From the NCBI RefSeq assembly GCF_050107715.1, contig NZ_JBNILN010000004.1, positions 1 through 64,000 on the forward strand: 64,000 nucleotides of DNA. The letters are read 5' to 3'. The translations under genes and the position numbers were made by a program. This stretch comes from Metabacillus_B sp050107715 (GTDB taxonomy: Bacteria; Bacillota; Bacilli; Bacillales; Bacillaceae). Under the pieces are notes generated by a model. That model was not told the DNA's origin. It was given only the letters and a program-made list of their open reading frames with translations, and made no database searches. Shown piece after piece: positions 33,272-43,099 of this stretch (positions are counted from its first letter, which is position 1; each line of letters begins with the position of its first letter).

Positions 33272-34690
33272 TTATTTTTTTGGAGATGCGGTTTCATCCC
33301 ACGATTCAATATTTTTCAAGCCCGGTACCGATTGCTTTGTAAAAACAGGGTCCAGTCCTTCTTTCCTTTGCTTGTTATAATCAGCCAATACTTTCATGGC
33401 GATTCCTGAAAGCAGAGCAATGGCCACGAGGTTGACGATCGCCATCGTTCCCATGAAAACATCCGCCAGATCCCATACGAGCTGAAAACCGGAGACAGAG
33501 CCGAATACAACCATGATCAGAACAGCAAAGCGGTACACATAAAGCCATACTTTGCCGCGGTTAAGGAATTCAATGTTCGTTTCCCCATAATAATAATTCC
33601 CGATAATAGAGCTGTAAGCAAATAGGAAGATACATACAGCAAGGAAAACCTGAGCCCAGCTCCCAATGTGTTCACTAAGAGCTGCCTGAGTGAGCTGGAT
33701 GCCTTCTAATTCAGCATTTGGTGTCAAATCATACAGCAAAATCAAGAATGCTGTTGCGCTGCATACTAGGATCGTATCAAAAAACACCCCGAGTGACTGG
33801 ATAAAACCCTGTTTTGCAGGATGGGAAACATGAGCCGTAGCAGCCGCGTTCGGTGCACTCCCCATTCCCGCCTCATTGGAAAACAGTCCCCGCTTGATCC
33901 CGTTCATTAAAGCAGCCCCGACAGCTCCTCCGGCAGCTGCCTGAAGACCGAACGCAGAGGCTACAATTGAACTGAAAATGGCAGGAATTTGCGTAATGTT
34001 CATAATGACAACAAACAAGGCTACTAAAATATACAAGCCGGCCATGACAGGTACAATCAGCTGTGTTGCTGCGACAATCCGCTTTAGTCCGCCGAATATA
34101 ACGAGGGCGGTAATGATTACCAAAATACCGGCCATTAAGAACTTGTTAAAAGCAAAAGCTTCTTCAAAAGCGAGCGCGATGGTGTTAGCCTGAACCGCAT
34201 TGAAGATCAACCCGAAGCATAGCGTGATTAGAATGGCAAATAGGATTCCCATCCAGCGCTGTCCGAGTGCTTTTTCCATATAATAGGCCGGGCCGCCGCG
34301 GAATTGATCGCCGTCCTTTACTTTATAAACTTGAGCAAGTGTACTTTCTACAAAAGCGGTCGCCATTCCGATCAGGGCAATCACCCACATCCAAAAAACC
34401 GCACCGGGACCTCCCGCTGCAATGGCGATGGCTACACCTGCAATATTACCTGTTCCGACTCGGGAAGCGGCACTGATAAAAAATGCCTGAAGAGAAGAAA
34501 CCCCTTTTCCCCCTTCACCGGAAAGCATATTTTTATCTCCGAGCAAACGGATCATTTCTCCAAAAAAACGAACCTGAATAAACCTTGAACGAATAGTAAA
34601 AAACAAACCTAACCCGATAAGCATGTAGATTAGGAGATTTCCCCAAAGCAGATCATAATATCCATAAAATAACGTATTAATAAACTCCAT
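33272..34690 (-). CDS. Alanine/glycine:cation symporter (AGCS family)
   Basis: 472 residues, around 11 helices. Family signatures: GGKGVSSLQAFFISAASRVGTGNIAGVAIAIAAGGPGAVFWMW (about 63-105), GMATAFVESTLAQVYK, GGPAYYMEKALG and NGIKRGLFSNEAGMGSAPNAAATA. It imports alanine or glycine with Na+ or H+. The ATG at 34690 is chosen because GGAGGG lies 6 nt before it; an upstream in-frame ATG is not supported. Confidence 0.9.
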   Translation of the reverse strand: MEFINTLFYGYYDLLWGNLLIYMLIGLGLFFTIRSRFIQVRFFGEMIRLLGDKNMLSGEGGKGVSSLQAFFISAASRVGTGNIAGVAIAIAAGGPGAVFWMWVIALIGMATAFVESTLAQVYKVKDGDQFRGGPAYYMEKALGQRWMGILFAILITLCFGLIFNAVQANTIALAFEEAFAFNKFLMAGILVIITALVIFGGLKRIVAATQLIVPVMAGLYILVALFVVIMNITQIPAIFSSIVASAFGLQAAAGGAVGAALMNGIKRGLFSNEAGMGSAPNAAATAHVSHPAKQGFIQSLGVFFDTILVCSATAFLILLYDLTPNAELEGIQLTQAALSEHIGSWAQVFLAVCIFLFAYSSIIGNYYYGETNIEFLNRGKVWLYVYRFAVLIMVVFGSVSGFQLVWDLADVFMGTMAIVNLVAIALLSGIAMKVLADYNKQRKEGLDPVFTKQSVPGLKNIESWDETASPKK

Positions 34691-34834
34691 AGTAACCCTC
34701 CAAAATGTAATCCCCATGTAAGGAAACCTATCATGAGACTTATATATTATACCAAAAGAATGCTTTTTGTATAAATTATTTTCTTTTCACCTCCTGGTAC
34801 CCTTGCTAAACTAAGGATACAGGAGGTGTCGGAT

Positions 34835-35032
34835 ATGTTCAGGTATGTAACGGCAATTCTTTGGCTTTCCCTCTACGTGGTTCTTACTGCAAACAATCAC
34901 GGCCATTACTGTGATCCTGCTTCGTCCGAAATGATTGAAGAGCCGGCTGTTCATGGAACTGAATGGCATCCATCAAACGGACTGGATGACTGGAAGCTGC
35001 ACCCGTACATACCCTGGCACACTTCCCGCTAA
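34835..35032 (+). CDS. Small secreted or membrane-tethered hypothetical protein
   Basis: 65 residues. AGGAGGTG just before the ATG at 34835. A hydrophobic N terminus (MFRYVTAILWLSLYVVLTAN) is followed by a polar, His- and Trp-containing tail (NNHGHYCDPASS to WKLHPYIPWHTSR). Not recognised. Divergent from the AGCS symporter gene. Confidence 0.5.
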   Translation: MFRYVTAILWLSLYVVLTANNHGHYCDPASSEMIEEPAVHGTEWHPSNGLDDWKLHPYIPWHTSR

Positions 35033-35198
35033 AATTCCTCATCCTATTCTTAATAAGCGCAGGTGTGATTGAGTTTAGACGAAGAGGTTTGCTGAAGGTC
35101 TTCCTTTTGGCTGTTTTTTACCATTCCTCTTATTTTCGAGCATTCGAACACGAACCCTTCAAATTTAGGCTTTAGTTTATGCAAAGGGGGCGTACCGT

Positions 35199-35315
35199 AT
35201 GTCCTGGTTAAGAGCAATCATGATTTCCGGTTTTTCACTTTCAGCTGTGACCCTGATGTATTATCATGGAACCGAAATCTTCCATGCGTTTGTGGATTAT
35301 TTCTCAGATAAATAG
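35199..35315 (+). CDS. Very short membrane protein (38 residues)
   Basis: AAAGGGGG 8 nt before the ATG, then MSWLRAIMISGFSLSAVTLM, YYHGTEIFHAFVDYFSDK and TAG. One predicted transmembrane helix. It is preceded by the 65-residue gene on the same strand. Function unknown. Confidence 0.5.
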   Translation: MSWLRAIMISGFSLSAVTLMYYHGTEIFHAFVDYFSDK

Positions 35316-35318
35316 AAA

Positions 35319-35708
35319 CTACTGAGGGACAGCGCGCGAATTGTGCTGTTCTTCTTTTTTTACATAGCTTTGCAGAATGTGCTCCGCTCTTCGTTTGTTT
35401 ACTCCAAAATCCGAATACCCGGTCCGGGAAGAAGATTTTATATGAATCTTCTTATTTTCAGAATCAAACCAGATTTCAACATCGTCTTTGAACTTAAACC
35501 ATTTTGAAACAAAAACGCAGCGGATAAAGACCGAATCTTCTTCCTTAACAGTAACCCTTTTCATCGATTGCAGCAGTTCCTTCATAAGGTGCATGGCGGT
35601 CTGCTCTTCTTCAGAATAGCTCACTGGCTTAATGTGCTGAGGTTTTTCTTTGTTAAACGTAGAAACACAATTTCTTTTGTTTTTATCACAGGCATGGATC
35701 CGATTCAC
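35319..35708 (-). CDS. DUF1499-domain protein
   Basis: 129 residues. GTG start at 35708 preceded by GAGGAGGG. The C-terminal region has VSYSEEEQTAMHLMKELLQS, VFVSKWFKFKDDVEIWF and the family signature HIKSSSRTGYSDFGVNKRRAE. DUF1499 proteins have no established function. The extreme C terminus (EEQHNSRAVPQ) extends past the domain. Confidence 0.8.
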   Translation of the reverse strand: MNRIHACDKNKRNCVSTFNKEKPQHIKPVSYSEEEQTAMHLMKELLQSMKRVTVKEEDSVFIRCVFVSKWFKFKDDVEIWFDSENKKIHIKSSSRTGYSDFGVNKRRAEHILQSYVKKEEQHNSRAVPQ

Positions 35709-35760
35709 AGTTTCCCTCCTCTCAAAAGCCTTTCCCCATTTATTCCCTATACGGAAAGAA

Positions 35761-35775
35761 GGGAAACGCTTACTT
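35761..35775 (-). promoter_or_regulatory. Weak candidate cre site upstream of the DUF1499 gene
   Basis: GGGAAACGCTTACTT resembles a CcpA site, about 55 bp upstream of the minus-strand start. The match is partial and unsupported by function. Confidence 0.2.
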
Positions 35776-35878
35776 TAAAAAAACGATCCGGTTTTCGGGC
35801 TAAAGTGCTCCTTACCCCTCATCCAAACTGTCTGCTTTTCTAGGTACCAGCTTTTTGAAAAAACATTAACAAAGAAAG

Positions 35879-35905
35879 AAAAGCCTGAAAAATCCAGGCT
35901 TTTTA
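35879..35905 (-). terminator. Terminator downstream of parC
   Basis: AAAAGCCTG / CAGGCTTTT with loop AAAAATC and T runs, abutting the parC stop. Confidence 0.9.
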
Positions 35906-35906
35906 C

Positions 35907-38342
35907 TCAATTCTCAGAAATCCAGTCATTTGTCCAGACTTCTGATACACTGCCAGCTTCCTGCTCATCTACTGCAAAGGAGCCATTGCTGTAGCGGTCA
36001 TTATTTCGATAGGAACTGGATCGGACCATTTCGATCTGGCCTTTTGCTGTCTTGATACACACCATTACATCCTTAGCTGTTACGAACGCCGCAGTCAGGC
36101 GGTGAGGGTTTTTCTTTAGTTCCCTGAGCATGATCAGGCCCCGCTTTGCTCTGGAGGAGCGGTCGAACTCAGCAGTTAAATCCATTCGTTTAACGGCTCC
36201 CCGATGGGTAACAATGAGCAGAGACGGGGCAGTGTTTTTAGCAAATACCTGGCCGCTGATGACATGATCACCAGGTTTCAGGCCGATTCCCTTAACTCCT
36301 GCTGCTCTCGCTCCAACAAGCCCGGCTTCCTCTTCACCGAACCATAATCCGTATCCGAGATGGGTCGTAAGAAAAAGGTCGGCTTGGCCGTCTGTCAGAT
36401 GCAGATCCACTAATTCGTCATCATTTTTCAGGTTCAGGGCTACAAGCGGCTTGGAATACCGCTGTGCTTTATAAGCGGTAAGCTCAGTCCGCTTCACCAT
36501 CCCGTTTTTCGTAATGAACAGCAAATAATGGTGCTCCGTAAACTCTTTCACGGGAATGGCTTTAATAATGGTTTCATCTCGTTCAATTGGGATGATGTTG
36601 GCAATATGCTGTCCAAGATCCTTCCATCGTATATCAGGAAGTGTGTGAACAGGACAGTACAAGTAGCTTCCTTTATTCGTAAACAGAAGCAAAACATCCT
36701 TTGTGTTCATCTCAAGCTGTGTGATCAGGCGGTCTTTTTCCTTCATGCCGAATTCCTGCCCGCTCGAAGCGGAAAACGACCGCTGGCTCGTCCTCTTAAT
36801 ATACCCATCCTTTGTGACGGTGACGATTACATCTTCTGAAGCGACCATTACTTCAAGGTTGATTTTTATTTCCTCAATCTCGGCCTCTATCAAAGAACGC
36901 CGGTCATCTAAGTAGGTTTTCTTTAATTTCTTCAAATCTGTTTTAATGACTCTAAACAGCGTCTTTTCGTCATTCAAAATAGCTTCGAGTTCCATTATTT
37001 TTTTATCCAGCTCTTCAGCCTCTTGCCTGAGCGCTGTGATATCCGTATTGGTGAGCCGGTAAAGCTGCAACGTAACAATGGCTTCAGCCTGGGGTTCTGT
37101 AAAATCAAAGGATGAAATAAGGTTTTCCTTCGCATTTCGTTTATCCGATGAGCTGCGGATAACGGCGATCACCTCATCCAGGATCGAAAGTGCCTTGATA
37201 AGGCCTTCAACGATGTGCTGGCGCTCTTTTGCCTTGCGAAGCTCATATATGGAACGGTTTGTAATAACTTCCCGCTGATGCGTAATGTAAGCATCCAAAA
37301 TTCCAGTGAGCGTCATCAGGGTAGGTCTGCGGCCAGCGATTGCGACCATGTTAAAATTATATGGAATTTGAAGATCGCTGTTTTTGTAAAGGTAATGCAG
37401 AACGCCTTCCGCATTTGCGTCTTTTTTCAATTCAATGACGATGCGGAGTCCGGTACGGTCTGTTTCATCCCGCACCTCTGATATTCCTTCAACCTTGCGT
37501 TCAATCCTGAACTCATCCATCTTTTTCACAAGGTTTGCTTTGTTGACTTCAAATGGGATTTCTGTAATCACAATTTGCTGTCTTCCGCCTTTTACGGTTT
37601 CAATACCGGCTTTTCCGCGGATAATGATTTTTCCTCTTCCTGTTTCATACGCTTTTTTAATGCCCTCTAACCCTTGGATGATTCCGCCTGTCGGAAAATC
37701 AGGTCCTTTAATGACCTCCATCAGATCCTCTACAGTACATTCAGGATCATCGATGCGTTTAATTACAGCGTCAATGACCTCTCCAAGATGATGAGGCGGG
37801 ATATCCGTTGCATACCCCGCTGAGATGCCGGTGGAACCATTAACGAGCAGGTTCGGGTATTTGGCGGGCAGTACAACCGGTTCTGCACTTGTGTCATCAA
37901 AGTTTGGAATAAATTCTACGGTTTCTTTGTCAATATCCCGAAGCAGTTCTGAAGCGATTGCGGAAAGGCGGGCTTCTGTATACCGCATGGCAGCAGGGGG
38001 GTCTCCGTCTACGCTGCCGTTGTTGCCGTGCATTTCCACCAGCAGATTCCGCACCTTCCAGTCCTGGCTCATCCTTACCATCGCTTCATACACAGACGAA
38101 TCTCCGTGAGGATGATAATTCCCGATGACATTTCCGACCGTTTTGGCTGATTTTCTGAATCCTTTATCCTGGGTGTTTCCCTCTGCATACATGGCATAAA
38201 GGATTCGTCTTTGAACCGGCTTCAAACCGTCCCTGACATCAGGAAGCGCTCGGTCCTGTATAATGTATTTGCTGTAACGTCCGAAACGGTCGCCTAATAC
38301 TTCTTCTAATGGCAAATCATGAAATTTTTCTGTAAGCGCCAT
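35907..38342 (-). CDS. parC: DNA topoisomerase IV subunit A
   Basis: 811 residues, the usual length for Gram-positive ParC (GrlA). The catalytic tyrosine lies in AAMRYTEARLS (about 120). The quinolone-resistance region reads HPHGDSSVYEAMVRMSQDW, with Ser and Glu at the two positions where resistance changes are usual, so the site looks wild type. The C-terminal beta-pinwheel repeats follow (for example GYIKRTSQRSF, GMVKRTELTAY, GAVKRMDLTAEF). ParC decatenates chromosomes together with ParE, encoded immediately upstream (3 nt gap). Confidence 0.97.
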   Translation of the reverse strand: MALTEKFHDLPLEEVLGDRFGRYSKYIIQDRALPDVRDGLKPVQRRILYAMYAEGNTQDKGFRKSAKTVGNVIGNYHPHGDSSVYEAMVRMSQDWKVRNLLVEMHGNNGSVDGDPPAAMRYTEARLSAIASELLRDIDKETVEFIPNFDDTSAEPVVLPAKYPNLLVNGSTGISAGYATDIPPHHLGEVIDAVIKRIDDPECTVEDLMEVIKGPDFPTGGIIQGLEGIKKAYETGRGKIIIRGKAGIETVKGGRQQIVITEIPFEVNKANLVKKMDEFRIERKVEGISEVRDETDRTGLRIVIELKKDANAEGVLHYLYKNSDLQIPYNFNMVAIAGRRPTLMTLTGILDAYITHQREVITNRSIYELRKAKERQHIVEGLIKALSILDEVIAVIRSSSDKRNAKENLISSFDFTEPQAEAIVTLQLYRLTNTDITALRQEAEELDKKIMELEAILNDEKTLFRVIKTDLKKLKKTYLDDRRSLIEAEIEEIKINLEVMVASEDVIVTVTKDGYIKRTSQRSFSASSGQEFGMKEKDRLITQLEMNTKDVLLLFTNKGSYLYCPVHTLPDIRWKDLGQHIANIIPIERDETIIKAIPVKEFTEHHYLLFITKNGMVKRTELTAYKAQRYSKPLVALNLKNDDELVDLHLTDGQADLFLTTHLGYGLWFGEEEAGLVGARAAGVKGIGLKPGDHVISGQVFAKNTAPSLLIVTHRGAVKRMDLTAEFDRSSRAKRGLIMLRELKKNPHRLTAAFVTAKDVMVCIKTAKGQIEMVRSSSYRNNDRYSNGSFAVDEQEAGSVSEVWTNDWISEN

Positions 38343-38345
38343 AGA

Positions 38346-40310
38346 TTAATCCTCCTCTGCGACCGACAAGTTTTCGTTTTCCAGAATGTTGCTTTCATCG
38401 TCAAGGCCAAATGCGACATTCCGCTCAATCCATTTTCTCCGCGGTTCTACTTTATCTCCCATAAGGGTGGTAACCCTGCGCTCAGCCCTCGCTGCATCAT
38501 CAATCCTCACCCGGATCAGCGTGCGCGTTTCCGGATTCATGGTCGTCTCCCAGAGCTGATCTGCATTCATTTCACCAAGTCCCTTATAGCGCTGAATAAT
38601 GGTCCCTCTTCCGACCCGCTTCTGAACCGTTTTGAGCTCTTCATCTGACCAGGCATATTCCGCCACTTCTTTTTTGCCGGTTCCTTTGCTCACTTTATAG
38701 AGTGGAGGAAGAGCGATAAAAACCTTGCCCGCCTCTATTAGCGGCTTCATGTACCGGTAAAAGAAGGTAAGGATCAGCACCTGGATATGGGCACCATCCG
38801 TATCGGCATCTGTCATGATGACGACTTTATCATAGTTGATATCTTCAACGAGGAACTCCGCCCCGACTCCGCCCCCGATGGCGTGGATGATGGTATTGAT
38901 TTCTTCATTTTTAAAAATATCCTGAAGCTTCGCCTTTTCCGTATTAATGACCTTTCCCCTCAAGGGAAGCACAGCCTGGAATTTTCGGTCCCGGCCCTGT
39001 TTGGCAGAACCGCCGGCAGAATCCCCCTCCACCAAATACAGCTCATTACGCTGCGGGTTCCGGGATTGGGCAGGGGTCAGTTTTCCGCTGAGAGAGGTTT
39101 CCGAACGCTTTCTTTTTTTGCCGCTCCTTGCCTCTTCACGTGCTTTCCGGGCTGCTTCCCTGGCCTGATACGCCTTAATGGACTTTCTCACAAGCAAGGT
39201 GCTGATGTCCGGATTTTCTTCAAGGAAATAGGAAAGATTCTCAGAAATGATGGCATCTACCGCAGATCTTGCTTCACTCGTTCCAAGCTTTCCTTTTGTC
39301 TGTCCTTCAAATTGAAGGAGTTCCTCAGGGATGCGTACGGAAACGATTGCAGATAGGCCTTCGCGTATGTCCGAGCCTTCAAGGTTCTTATCCTTTTCCT
39401 TAAGAAGTCCGGCTTTTCTCGCGTACTCATTGAAAGCTCTGGTCATGGCTGTTTTTGCTCCAGCCTCGTGGGTGCCGCCGTCTTTTGTACGGACATTGTT
39501 TACAAAAGAAAGAATGTTTTCCGAATAGCCGTCATTAAACTGAAAAGCAAATTCGGCGTGAATGCCATTCTGTATGCCTTCAAAAGAAACAACCGGATTC
39601 AGGGAATCTTTCTCTTCATTCAGATATTCTACAAACGCCTCGATTCCGGTTTCATAGTAGTAGGTTTCTTCAAGCTGATCCCTCTCATCTTTTAGCCTGA
39701 TTTTAAAGCCCTTGAGCAGGAATGCAGATTCCCTCAGCCTCTCACTAAGTGTTTCAAAGTTGTAAACGGTGGCGCTGAAAATAACCGGGTCCGGCTTAAA
39801 ATGAATGGTCGTTCCGGTTCTGTTCGTTTTGCCCTTCCGTTCAAGTGTCGTGACAGGTTTTCCCCCATTTTCAAAGCGCTGCTCATAAATCGTCCCATCC
39901 CGGCAGATGGATACGACGAGCCATTCTGAGAGGGCATTCACAACAGACGCCCCAACTCCATGAAGGCCTCCGCTCGTCTTATATCCCCCCTGGCCGAATT
40001 TTCCTCCGGCGTGAAGAACCGTCAATATGATCTCAGGCGTTGGTTTGCCCATTTTATGCATCCCTGTAGGCATTCCACGCCCCTTATCTTTAACAGAAAT
40101 GCTATTATCTTTGTGAATGGTCACTATGATTTCATCACCGAAACCTGCCAATGCCTCATCCACTGAGTTATCTACGATTTCATAGACCAAATGATGCAGT
40201 CCCCTGCTGTCTGTGCTGCCGATATACATCCCCGGTCTTTTTCTGACTGCCTCCAGTCCCTCCAGCACTTGTATGGCATCATCGTTGTAATCAAATTGCT
40301 GCTTTACCAA
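38346..40310 (-). CDS. parE: DNA topoisomerase IV subunit B
   Basis: 654 residues. GHKL ATPase motifs: EIVDNSVDEALAG (about 43), KDKGRGMPTGMHK and GGLHGVGASVVNALS. TOPRIM motifs: LVEGDSAGGSAKQGRDR (about 425) and MTDADTDGAHIQ. Forms the A2B2 enzyme with ParC. Gene order parE-parC and the neighbouring yneT and plsY match B. subtilis. Confidence 0.97.
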   Translation of the reverse strand: MVKQQFDYNDDAIQVLEGLEAVRKRPGMYIGSTDSRGLHHLVYEIVDNSVDEALAGFGDEIIVTIHKDNSISVKDKGRGMPTGMHKMGKPTPEIILTVLHAGGKFGQGGYKTSGGLHGVGASVVNALSEWLVVSICRDGTIYEQRFENGGKPVTTLERKGKTNRTGTTIHFKPDPVIFSATVYNFETLSERLRESAFLLKGFKIRLKDERDQLEETYYYETGIEAFVEYLNEEKDSLNPVVSFEGIQNGIHAEFAFQFNDGYSENILSFVNNVRTKDGGTHEAGAKTAMTRAFNEYARKAGLLKEKDKNLEGSDIREGLSAIVSVRIPEELLQFEGQTKGKLGTSEARSAVDAIISENLSYFLEENPDISTLLVRKSIKAYQAREAARKAREEARSGKKRKRSETSLSGKLTPAQSRNPQRNELYLVEGDSAGGSAKQGRDRKFQAVLPLRGKVINTEKAKLQDIFKNEEINTIIHAIGGGVGAEFLVEDINYDKVVIMTDADTDGAHIQVLILTFFYRYMKPLIEAGKVFIALPPLYKVSKGTGKKEVAEYAWSDEELKTVQKRVGRGTIIQRYKGLGEMNADQLWETTMNPETRTLIRVRIDDAARAERRVTTLMGDKVEPRRKWIERNVAFGLDDESNILENENLSVAEED

Positions 40311-40612
40311 AGACTTGTACTCCTTTCAGCCATCCGCTTCCAATATCCCGAATGAGAACGTGCGTTTCTGTATTGTACCGCATGAATTCACCAAAATACA
40401 AGGCGCACCCTGAATGAAGGCGAACAAACGCTCCTTTCACTCCTTTTCAAACTAGAAAATTTTTCATGAAAAGGAATGTGTCCAAGCACTATTTTATCTT
40501 TTCCGCTGTATTTCGCAAACCTAAATTTGTAAGGAGGCTCGAATTTTCTATAAAAAGCGGCTTAAATCCTTTCATTTGAGGGTTTCAGGTGGGGACTCAA
40601 GAGGAGAAATGG
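40311..40612. other. parE upstream region, no gene seen
   Basis: About 300 bp between the parE start and the terminator of the CoA-binding-protein gene. AAGGAGTACAAG lies directly before parE. It presumably contains the parE promoter. No conserved structure or small gene was found on either strand. Confidence 0.5.
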
Positions 40613-40648
40613 CAGAGGGCCCGCTCATCATAATGGAGAGAGCCCTCT
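40613..40648 (-). terminator. Terminator after the CoA-binding protein gene
   Basis: AGAGGGC / GCCCTCT stem with a long, partly paired loop, next to the stop codon of the minus-strand gene. Confidence 0.6.
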
Positions 40649-40653
40649 CCTCT

Positions 40654-41064
40654 CTACTTCGTTATGGCATGCTCTACTTTTATGCATCGGTCCATTATGA
40701 CCGTGCAGCCTTTTTCTTTTAGCATCTCGAATGTGTCTTCATGGACAACGCCCAGCTGCGACCAAAAAATCTTGGCATCCGTCTTAAGGAAGTCTTCCGC
40801 AATTTCCGGCAGGAACTCGGATCTTCTGAAAACATTCACGATATCCACAGGTCCTTGTATGCTCATCAGATCTGGCACTGCCTTCACTCCCAGCGCCTCT
40901 TCAATCATTGGATTAACAGGGATAATCTCATACCCTGCTTCCTGCATAGCCTTGCTGACCATATAGGAAGTGCGGTCAGGATCGGCTGATAATCCTACTA
41001 CAGCGATTCTCTTGTTCTCTTTTAGTATACGTCCGATTTCATTTCTTGAAGGATTCTTAATCAT
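40654..41064 (-). CDS. yneT: CoA-binding domain protein (YneT/YccU type)
   Basis: 136 residues, a single Rossmann-type CoA-binding domain: RIAVVGLSADPDRTSYMVSKAMQEAGYEIIPVNP (glycine-rich loop, about 19-52), VDIVNVFRRSEFLPEIAED and a C-terminal CTVIMDRCIKVEH. Same position next to parE as yneT in B. subtilis. Biochemical role unknown. Divergent from plsY. Confidence 0.88.
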   Translation of the reverse strand: MIKNPSRNEIGRILKENKRIAVVGLSADPDRTSYMVSKAMQEAGYEIIPVNPMIEEALGVKAVPDLMSIQGPVDIVNVFRRSEFLPEIAEDFLKTDAKIFWSQLGVVHEDTFEMLKEKGCTVIMDRCIKVEHAITK

Positions 41065-41215
41065 TTAACCTCACCCCTTTTCTTTATTGTATAGACGAAC
41101 AGAGGATGAAAGCAAATTCAGAGTCTAAAAGATTTTTCATGTCAGCTAGTGGTACAGGACGTATCATGATAAACTATACATAATCTTAGCTGCATTTAAA
41201 GGAGTACGGACGTTC

Positions 41216-41809
41216 ATGATTATAGCTGCCATTATTATTATTGCATATTTGCTTGGTTCCATTCCCTCCGGCCTCATTGTCGGCAAAGCAGGCTACGGAA
41301 TTGATATACGGGAACATGGAAGCGGGAATCTGGGAGGAACCAATACCTTCAGGACCCTTGGCGTGAAGGCCGGATTGATTGTCACGATTTCTGATATTTT
41401 AAAAGGAACCGCCGCCGCCTCCGTCCCTCTCTGGTTCGGAAGTGATTTCCACCCGCTCCTCGCCGGAATTTTTGCCGTCATCGGACATATGTATCCAGTC
41501 TTTGCCAGGTTTAAAGGCGGAAAAGCTGTAGCAACCTCAGGCGGTGTCCTGCTGTTTTACGCACCTGTCCTTTTTATCACCATGCTGGCGTTTTTCTTTA
41601 TTTTGCTGCTTGTAACCAAATATGTATCTCTTTCTTCCATGCTCTCTGGATTGTATGCGGTAGTATTTTCCGTCATTCTGGGGGATGTATGGCTTATAGC
41701 AGTAACCTGTGTGCTTACCGGATTTGTTATTTACCGCCACAGAGCCAATATCAGCAGGATTAAAAACGGGACAGAACCTAAGGTCCGTTTTGGCAAAAAA
41801 GCCGTTTAA
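41216..41809 (+). CDS. plsY: Glycerol-3-phosphate acyltransferase
   Basis: 197 residues with five hydrophobic segments. PlsY transfers the acyl group of acyl-phosphate to glycerol-3-phosphate, the first committed step of phospholipid synthesis. The three family motifs are visible: YLLGSIPSGLIVGK, REHGSGNLGGTNTFRTLGVKAG and GHMYPVFARFKGGKAVATSGGVLL. An AAAGGAG precedes the start. Divergent from yneT. Confidence 0.95.
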   Translation: MIIAAIIIIAYLLGSIPSGLIVGKAGYGIDIREHGSGNLGGTNTFRTLGVKAGLIVTISDILKGTAAASVPLWFGSDFHPLLAGIFAVIGHMYPVFARFKGGKAVATSGGVLLFYAPVLFITMLAFFFILLLVTKYVSLSSMLSGLYAVVFSVILGDVWLIAVTCVLTGFVIYRHRANISRIKNGTEPKVRFGKKAV

Positions 41810-41832
41810 CACCGTTATGAGAAGTCAAAGAT

Positions 41833-41865
41833 GCTGCCTTAGCCAACTATGGAGGCAGCTTTTTT
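41833..41865 (+). terminator. plsY terminator
   Basis: GCTGCCT / AGGCAGC stem with a loop of about 11 nt and six T. Confidence 0.9.
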
Positions 41866-41949
41866 CTGTCTTTTAATTTCCGCTGCTTTCCGATATGATA
41901 GAGAAGCATACATACATGCAAAATATGACATTAGATAAGGATCGGTATC

Positions 41950-43074
41950 ATGAAAAAATCAATCATAACCGGCATCAGTCTTTTACTTATTCTGGCTGCT
42001 GTCAGCCCCATCGTGCTTAGACCTGATCAGCAGGACCCTGATTACTCCATCCAAGATATGCCGCTAAGCGGATATTCCCCCATTCATAAGCCCTTTCAAT
42101 CCTCCGTAACCTTATCCGCAGCGGGAGACTTTCTAATTCATGGACCTGTATATAAGGATGCCGAAACCGGAAAAGACCAATATGATTTCCGGCCGATGCT
42201 TGAGGAAGTCCGCCCGTATTTTGAAAGCGCAGACCTGGCGTTCATTAATCAGGAGTCGATTTTAGGAGGTTCGTCAATCGGGCTCTCCTCCTATCCCTCT
42301 TTTAATACACCTCAGGAAGCAGGCGATGCACTGATTGAAGCTGGAATTGATATTGTGAGCATGGCCAACAATCATACACTCGACAGAGGCGAAAAAGCCA
42401 TTTACAGCGCCATTGGTTACTATGAAGAAAACAATTTGCCCTACGTGGGGGCCTACAAGAACGAAAAGGATTCAGAAACCCACCGGGTTCTGAACAAAAA
42501 TGGAATCAGATTCGGCTTTCTCGCCTACACGTACGGGACCAATGGCATTCAGATTCCTGAAGGAAAGCCCTTTTTAGTTAACTATATTGAACAGGAGAAG
42601 ATACAAAAAGATATTCGGGAAATGAAGGCTTTATCTGACTGTGTCATTGTCAGCATGCATTGGGGAGCGGAATATCATCGATACCCTAATGAGGAGCAGA
42701 AACTTCTTGCAGCTCAATTAGCAGAGGATGGAGCCGATGTTATTATCGGCCATCACCCGCATGTCCTTCAGCCAATAGAGTGGATCACGAACAGCAAAGG
42801 AGAAAAAACCCTCGTCATTTATTCTTTAGGAAACTTTCTTTCCGGACAGGAAAGGGACTATAAAGACATAGGAGGGATTGTGCAGATCCCTTTTACAAAA
42901 AATTCGGATGGCGGGTCCGCAGAGGTCAGCATCGGAGAGCCGGACTTTATTCCGACTCTCGTAACAAACCGCAACAAAAAGGATTACCGCGTCCGTATTC
43001 TGAAAGATGTGGATCCGAAGCTGAACCAATCAATCCGCGAGCATGTTCTGTCACCGGCAGAAGATAAAAAATGA
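41950..43074 (+). CDS. CapA-family (poly-gamma-glutamate synthesis-like) membrane-anchored metallophosphatase-fold protein
   Basis: 374 residues. N-terminal signal anchor (KKSIITGISLLLILAAVSPI). The PGA_cap domain (about 55-310) shows LSAAGDFLIHGPVY, LAFINQESILGG, VSMANNHTLDRG, VIVSMHWGAEYHRYP and DVIIGHHPHVLQPIEW with the metallophosphatase-like Asp, Asn and His pattern, then VIYSLGNFLSGQ. CapA (PgsA/YwtB) takes part in polyglutamate capsule making, but no capB or capC neighbour is present, so this is probably a stand-alone relative. It has no counterpart at this site in B. subtilis. Confidence 0.82.
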   Translation: MKKSIITGISLLLILAAVSPIVLRPDQQDPDYSIQDMPLSGYSPIHKPFQSSVTLSAAGDFLIHGPVYKDAETGKDQYDFRPMLEEVRPYFESADLAFINQESILGGSSIGLSSYPSFNTPQEAGDALIEAGIDIVSMANNHTLDRGEKAIYSAIGYYEENNLPYVGAYKNEKDSETHRVLNKNGIRFGFLAYTYGTNGIQIPEGKPFLVNYIEQEKIQKDIREMKALSDCVIVSMHWGAEYHRYPNEEQKLLAAQLAEDGADVIIGHHPHVLQPIEWITNSKGEKTLVIYSLGNFLSGQERDYKDIGGIVQIPFTKNSDGGSAEVSIGEPDFIPTLVTNRNKKDYRVRILKDVDPKLNQSIREHVLSPAEDKK

Positions 43075-43099
43075 GCCCTTTAACCAGGCTCATTTTTTA
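43066..43099. terminator. Bidirectional terminator between the CapA-like gene and liaR
   Basis: AAAAAATGAGCC / GGCTCATTTTTT palindrome with loop CTTTAACCA, overlapping the end of the CapA-like gene. Confidence 0.92.
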
